Shown here piece after piece: positions 60,576-64,000 of a DNA stretch of 64,000 bases (position 1 is its first letter; every line of letters starts with the position of its first letter). Source of the DNA: Nocardioides ginsengisegetis (GTDB lineage: Bacteria > Actinomycetota > Actinomycetes > Propionibacteriales > Nocardioidaceae); NCBI RefSeq assembly GCF_014138045.1, contig NZ_JACGXA010000001.1, forward strand, positions 741,501 through 805,500. The letters are read 5' to 3'. Made by a program: the position numbers and the translations under genes. Under the pieces are notes generated by a model that saw only the letters and a program-made list of their open reading frames with translations, was not told the DNA's origin and did not search any database.

Positions 60576-61118
60576 TCAGGCGAACCGGGCGCGGGCGACC
60601 GCGATCAGCTCGTGCATCTCCGGCTCGAGCTCGGGCAGGCCGTCGACGGGCCACCAGCGCACGTCCAGCGACTCGTCGCTGGTGGCGTGGTCGGCACCGG
60701 CCGGTGCCTGCGCGACGAAGCGGACGTCGAGGTGGCGCACCTCGCCGCGCGGGTCGCAGAACGGCACGGCGTGCTCATCGAGATGGGCGGGCACGGGGTC
60801 GAAGCGGAGGTCGGCCAGCCCCGACTCCTCGCGGGCCTCGCGGAGCGCGGCGTCGGCCAGCGTCCGGTCGCCCGGCTCGCAGTGACCGCCGAAGGCGAAC
60901 CAGCGGCGGGCCTTGCGGTGCAGGTTGAGCAGCACGTGCTCGCCCGACTCGTCGACGACGAGCGTGCCCGCGGTCAGGTGGTCGGGGAAGCAGCCGCGCC
61001 AGACCCCGTCGTCGTGCGCGGCCAGGTGGTCGACGTACCGCTGGCGGAGCTCGTCCTGGGCGGGCGTGGGCGCGACCCAGCCGCTGAGCACCGCCAGCGC
61101 GTCGGCGTGGAGGCTCAC
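60576..61118 (-). CDS. NUDIX hydrolase
   Basis: The 180-residue protein has a NUDIX box in GGHCEPGDRTLADAALREAREESG, with the REAREE metal-binding glutamates. FAFGGHCE and EVRHLDVRFVAQ flank it. The N-terminal 45 residues (ALAVLSGWVAP, QRYVDHLAA) form an extra helical part. It hydrolyses a nucleoside diphosphate linked to another moiety; the substrate is unknown. Its GTG start overlaps the stop of the upstream metalloprotease gene (GTGA). Confidence 0.9.
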   Translation of the reverse strand: MSLHADALAVLSGWVAPTPAQDELRQRYVDHLAAHDDGVWRGCFPDHLTAGTLVVDESGEHVLLNLHRKARRWFAFGGHCEPGDRTLADAALREAREESGLADLRFDPVPAHLDEHAVPFCDPRGEVRHLDVRFVAQAPAGADHATSDESLDVRWWPVDGLPELEPEMHELIAVARARFA

Positions 61119-62467
61119 TCGCCGTCGAGGAGGCGCTTGAGGCCGGCGTCGAAGTCGTCGTCGGTCATCTCGTCCGGCGCCGAGGCGTCCTCGCGGAAGC
61201 CGAGCGGGTCGTCGAGGTCGGCGGCCGTCGGCAGCAGGTCGGGGTGCATCCAGACGCCGTCGCGGGCCTCGGTGCCCTGCCGGGTGCGCAGCGAGCCCCA
61301 CAGCGTGGAGGCGTCGCGCAGCCGGCGCGGGCGCAGCTCGAGGCCGACCAGCGTCGCGAAGGTCTCCTCGGCGGGACCGCCGGCGGCCCGGCGGCGCCGG
61401 AACGCCTCCTGGAGCTTGGCCGCGGCGGGCATCCGCTCGTGGGTGGCCTGGCCGACGACCTCGTCGACCCAGCCCTCGACGAGGGCGAGGGTGACCTCGA
61501 GGCGGTTGAGCGCGGCCTCCTGGGCCGGCGACTTGGGCAGGTCGAAGAGGCCGCCGTCGAGCAGCTCCTGCATCGACTCGGGGTTGGCCGGGTCGACGCC
61601 GCGCATCTGCTCCTCGATGCGGCCCTGGATGCCCTCGGCGTTGATCTCGATGCCGCGGGCGTAGTCGGCCACCGCGCCGATGAGGTGCTCGCGCAGCCAC
61701 GGCACGTGGGCGAACAGGCGCTGGTGGGCGGCCTCGCGCAGCGCGAGGTAGAGCAGCACGTCGTCCTCGGTGACGTCGAGACCCTCGGCGAAGGCCGCGA
61801 TGTTGGCGGGCACGAGGGCCGCCTTGCCGGCGGGGGCGAGGGGCAGCCCGATGTCGGAGACGCTCAGCACGTCACCGGCCAGCGCGCCGAGGCCGCTGCC
61901 GATCTGGGTGGCGAGCATCGCGCCCACGGCCTTGCCCAGGATGCCGAGGATGGGGGCCGACATGGCCCGGGCCTCCTCGGGCAGCGCGCCGCCGAGCGCG
62001 TTGACCGAGCCCTCGGCGATCGGCTCGACCAGCACCTTCCAGACGTCGGTGGTGCCGACGATCCACTCGGCGCGGCTCCAGGCCGCGGTCGAGGTGACGC
62101 CGGAGGGGAACGACGTGGTCTCGTCGAGCCAGTGGTCGGCCAGCCGCACGGCGTCGGCGACGGCGTCCTTCTGCTTCTGCGTGGGGGAGGGGTCGCTGGT
62201 CCGCGCCGCGCTCTTGCGGGCGAGGTCGAGGGCGTAGTCCCAGTTGAGGGTGCCCTCGTGGGGCTGCATGAGGGACTGGAGCTGGCTGAAGAGCTGGCCG
62301 AGGTCGGGCATCTGGCCGCCGGGGCCACCGAGGCCCATCCCGCCGAGGGCGCCACCCAGCCCACCGAGCCCGCCGGCACCGAACAGCTGCTCGAAGGGCG
62401 TGCCCTTGAAGGGGTTCTGGCCGCTCTCCTCGGGCTCGTCGGAGTTCTTGCCGGGCTCGTCGCTCAT
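61115..62467 (-). CDS. Zinc-dependent metalloprotease-like protein (DUF2342/TIGR03624)
   Basis: The 450-residue protein has a Gly-rich N-terminus (GGLGGLGGALGGMG), then the DUF2342 body with LREAAHQRLFAHVPWLREHLIGAV and VEGWVDEVVGQATHERMP. This is the family annotated as zinc-dependent metalloprotease or putative hydrolase in actinobacteria. The classical HExxH is replaced by EAAHQR, so activity is uncertain. It is translationally coupled to the NUDIX gene downstream and divergent from moaE. Confidence 0.85.
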   Translation of the reverse strand: MSDEPGKNSDEPEESGQNPFKGTPFEQLFGAGGLGGLGGALGGMGLGGPGGQMPDLGQLFSQLQSLMQPHEGTLNWDYALDLARKSAARTSDPSPTQKQKDAVADAVRLADHWLDETTSFPSGVTSTAAWSRAEWIVGTTDVWKVLVEPIAEGSVNALGGALPEEARAMSAPILGILGKAVGAMLATQIGSGLGALAGDVLSVSDIGLPLAPAGKAALVPANIAAFAEGLDVTEDDVLLYLALREAAHQRLFAHVPWLREHLIGAVADYARGIEINAEGIQGRIEEQMRGVDPANPESMQELLDGGLFDLPKSPAQEAALNRLEVTLALVEGWVDEVVGQATHERMPAAAKLQEAFRRRRAAGGPAEETFATLVGLELRPRRLRDASTLWGSLRTRQGTEARDGVWMHPDLLPTAADLDDPLGFREDASAPDEMTDDDFDAGLKRLLDGE

Positions 62468-62523
62468 GCCCCAACCGTACGCGGCAGCGGCAAGACGCGA
62501 GCCCGCCCACTAGGGTCGGGGGC

Positions 62524-62952
62524 GTGAGCAATCCCGCCGTCCGCCTGGTCGCCATCCGGGACACCCCGCTCGACGTGGCGGAGGTCGTGGCCTGCCTGGA
62601 CGACGAGGCCTCGGGCGGCCTGACGCTCTTCGTCGGCCGCGTGCGCGACCACGACGGCGGCAAGGACGTCGACGGGCTGGACTACTCCGCGCACCCCACC
62701 GCCCTGGACAAGATGCGCGAGGTCTGCGAGCGCGTCGCCGAGGAGTACGACGTCCACGGCGTCGCCGCCGTCCACCGCGTCGGCACCCTCGCGATCGGCG
62801 ACATCGCGGTGGTCGTGGCCACCACCACTGCCCACCGCGGCGAGGCGTTCGCGGCGTCGCGGGCGCTGATCGACACGCTCAAGGCCGAGGTCCCGATCTG
62901 GAAGCACCAGCAGTTCGGCGACGGCACCGAGGAGTGGGTCGGCTCGCCCTAG
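62524..62952 (+). CDS. moaE: Molybdopterin synthase catalytic subunit MoaE
   Basis: The 142-residue protein has MoaE motifs GGLTLFVGRVRDHDGGK, LDYSAHPTALDKM, HRVGTLAIGDIAVVV and the catalytic-lysine region VPIWKHQQFGDG. With MoaD it converts precursor Z to molybdopterin. It starts at GTG 62524. It supports the molybdenum hydroxylase of the 17.6-21.3 kb operon, and MoeZ at 3.1 kb acts in the same pathway, but none of these genes is in one operon. Confidence 0.93.
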   Translation: MSNPAVRLVAIRDTPLDVAEVVACLDDEASGGLTLFVGRVRDHDGGKDVDGLDYSAHPTALDKMREVCERVAEEYDVHGVAAVHRVGTLAIGDIAVVVATTTAHRGEAFAASRALIDTLKAEVPIWKHQQFGDGTEEWVGSP

Positions 62953-62997
62953 GCGAGCCTGCCGAGTGAAGGGTCCGCCGCTCCTTACCCTTGCAGC

Positions 62998-63231
62998 GTG
63001 GAGATCCTCTTCTGGCTGGTGCCGCCCGTCGTCGTCACGGCCGTGGCGATGGTGTGGGTGAGCTGGCTGGGCCGCGAGGGCCGCGGCGAGGTCGACCGGG
63101 ACGTGGCGGTCGCGCGACTGTCCGCCGCGATGCAGCGCGAGCCGAAGCGCCCCACTCCCTACGCCGCGCGCACGCCCGCGCGCGACCGCAGCACCGGCAT
63201 CGCCGTACGCCCCTCGCGCAGGGTTTCCTGA
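62998..63231 (+). CDS. Small single-pass membrane protein
   Basis: The 77-residue product has one N-terminal hydrophobic segment (residues 3-24: ILFWLVPPVVVTAVAMVWVSW) and a basic, proline-rich cytoplasmic tail. No named family is recognised; its type often sits next to PDZ-protease genes in related genomes, which I recall only loosely. The start is GTG at 62998, with a short gap to moaE upstream and 42 bases to the PDZ-protein gene downstream. Confidence 0.7.
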   Translation: MEILFWLVPPVVVTAVAMVWVSWLGREGRGEVDRDVAVARLSAAMQREPKRPTPYAARTPARDRSTGIAVRPSRRVS

Positions 63232-63273
63232 CCTGCGCCACGTCAGTTGCCGCCGGGTGAGAGGCTTGGCCGC

Positions 63274-64000
63274 ATGACGCAGCGGATCGTGGCCGGCCTC
63301 GTCGCTGTGCCCCTTCTGGTCGCCCTGTGGTGGAAGGCCGGGACGGAGGGCCTGCCCTACGTCACCTACGAGCCCGGGCTCACCCTCGACGTGCTGGCCG
63401 AGACGCACGGCAACGAGATCATCCAGGTGACCGGCCACAAGACCTACCGCGACGACGGTGAGCTGCGGATGACCACCGTCTACGTCTCCCAGCCGCGGCC
63501 CTCGAAGGTCACGCTCTTCGAGCTGATGCACGACTGGATCAGCAAGGACGACGCGGTCTACCCCTACGACGCGGTCTACCAGCAGGACGAGACGCCCGAG
63601 CAGAACCAGCAGGAGGGCGCCGTCGACATGGTGTCCTCGCAGGACAACGCGACCGCGGTGGCGCTGCACGAGCTGGGGTACGACGTGAAGCCGGCGCTCG
63701 AGGTCCTCAGCGTCACCAAGGGTGCGCCGGCCGACGGCAAGCTCAAGGTGCGCGACATCATCGAGAAGGTCGGCGGCGTCACGGTCCGGCAGAGCGACGA
63801 CCTGACCAACGCCATCGGCAACACGCCGCCCGGCAGGTCGCTGCCGCTCACGGTCCGGCGCGACGGCAAGTCCGTCACCGTGCAGGTCACGCCGGTCGAG
63901 ACGGACGGCTCGCCGAAGATCGGCATCCAGATCGGGATCGGCTACGTCTTCCCGTTCCAGGTGTCGGTGAAGATCGACCCCAACATCGGCGGCCCCAGCG
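63274..64000 (+). CDS. PDZ domain Lon-like (YlbL-type) membrane protease, cut by window end
   Basis: The available 242 residues start with a membrane anchor (IVAGLVAVPLLVALWW). An extracytoplasmic region follows with TLFELMHDWISKDDAVYPYDAVY and a PDZ domain (about residues 145-205: KVRDIIEKVGGVTVRQSDDLTNAIG). This is the layout of YlbL-type proteins, which continue with a Lon-type S16 protease domain; that part lies beyond base 64000. It is probably anchored at the outer face of the membrane. Confidence 0.87.
   Translation, partial: MTQRIVAGLVAVPLLVALWWKAGTEGLPYVTYEPGLTLDVLAETHGNEIIQVTGHKTYRDDGELRMTTVYVSQPRPSKVTLFELMHDWISKDDAVYPYDAVYQQDETPEQNQQEGAVDMVSSQDNATAVALHELGYDVKPALEVLSVTKGAPADGKLKVRDIIEKVGGVTVRQSDDLTNAIGNTPPGRSLPLTVRRDGKSVTVQVTPVETDGSPKIGIQIGIGYVFPFQVSVKIDPNIGGPS

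Noticed and set aside
1..64000. CRISPR arrays, insertion sequences, integrases, tRNA or rRNA genes
   Set aside because: No regularly spaced identical repeats, transposase or integrase motifs or recognisable RNA genes were found by reading. A short tRNA-like fold could still be missed by eye.

Overview
This 64 kb window is high-GC chromosomal DNA from an actinobacterium. WhiB7, UvrD2, mycoredoxin, an AdnAB helicase-nuclease pair, DUF3107 and many GTG starts with 4-bp ATGA/GTGA overlaps all fit, and the gene set and gene order look most like Nocardioides or a close relative. The genus is an inference from recognised families, not from a search. No rRNA, tRNA, CRISPR array, integrase or transposase was seen.

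Layout. 1-4.3 kb: end of a DEAD-box RNA helicase, a ferritin-like protein, DUF3107, a TetR regulator and the ThiF-rhodanese protein MoeZ. 4.5-6.4 kb: two tandem secreted chymotrypsin-fold proteases. 6.5-10.5 kb: a translationally coupled DUF4129 / MoxR / DUF58 membrane operon, followed by an alkyltransferase-like protein. 10.9-35.6 kb: a large catabolic island (below). 35.6-41.5 kb: a DinB-type protein and an operon of ABC ATPase, ABC permease and a beta-propeller/phosphoesterase. 41.6-55.1 kb: a CoA-transferase, the adnA-adnB-like pair, an SDR, a flavoprotein monooxygenase, DeoD, NudC, mycoredoxin and UvrD2. 55.1-56.2 kb: whiB7 with a long leader containing a small ORF and an intrinsic terminator. 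56.3-64 kb: small zinc-ribbon proteins, an orphan cyclodehydratase-like protein, an enoyl-CoA hydratase, a PHP/HhH protein after a DnaA-box-like array, a YgjP-type metalloprotease, a NUDIX protein, a DUF2342 metalloprotease, MoaE and a PDZ/Lon-like protein cut by the window end.

The catabolic island is the most interesting part. In a divergent arrangement around a PucR-type regulator lie (minus strand) DUF2877-FdrA-DUF1116, the family set of E. coli oxamate carbamoyltransferase (AllH/AllF/AllG), and (plus strand) a RutG-like nucleobase permease, a three-subunit molybdenum hydroxylase, a CoxG-like protein and an amidase. Further on come HyuA-HyuB, an NmrA-like protein, a methylmalonate-semialdehyde dehydrogenase, a carbamate kinase and a ring-opening amidohydrolase of the barbiturase/cyanuric acid hydrolase family. 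Read together, these genes suggest oxidative pyrimidine breakdown: uptake, hydroxylation of uracil (or thymine) to barbiturate, ring opening to ureidomalonate, and then, as my hypothesis, phosphorolysis of ureidomalonate by the FdrA complex to malonamate plus carbamoyl phosphate, with carbamate kinase making ATP and the amidase releasing malonate. Ureidomalonate is the one-carbon homologue of oxalurate, the known substrate of the E. coli complex. Palindromes of the form GGCA-N5-TGCC occur upstream of hyuA (two copies) and carbamate kinase, with degenerate copies upstream of pucR/DUF2877 and the permease, suggesting one regulon.
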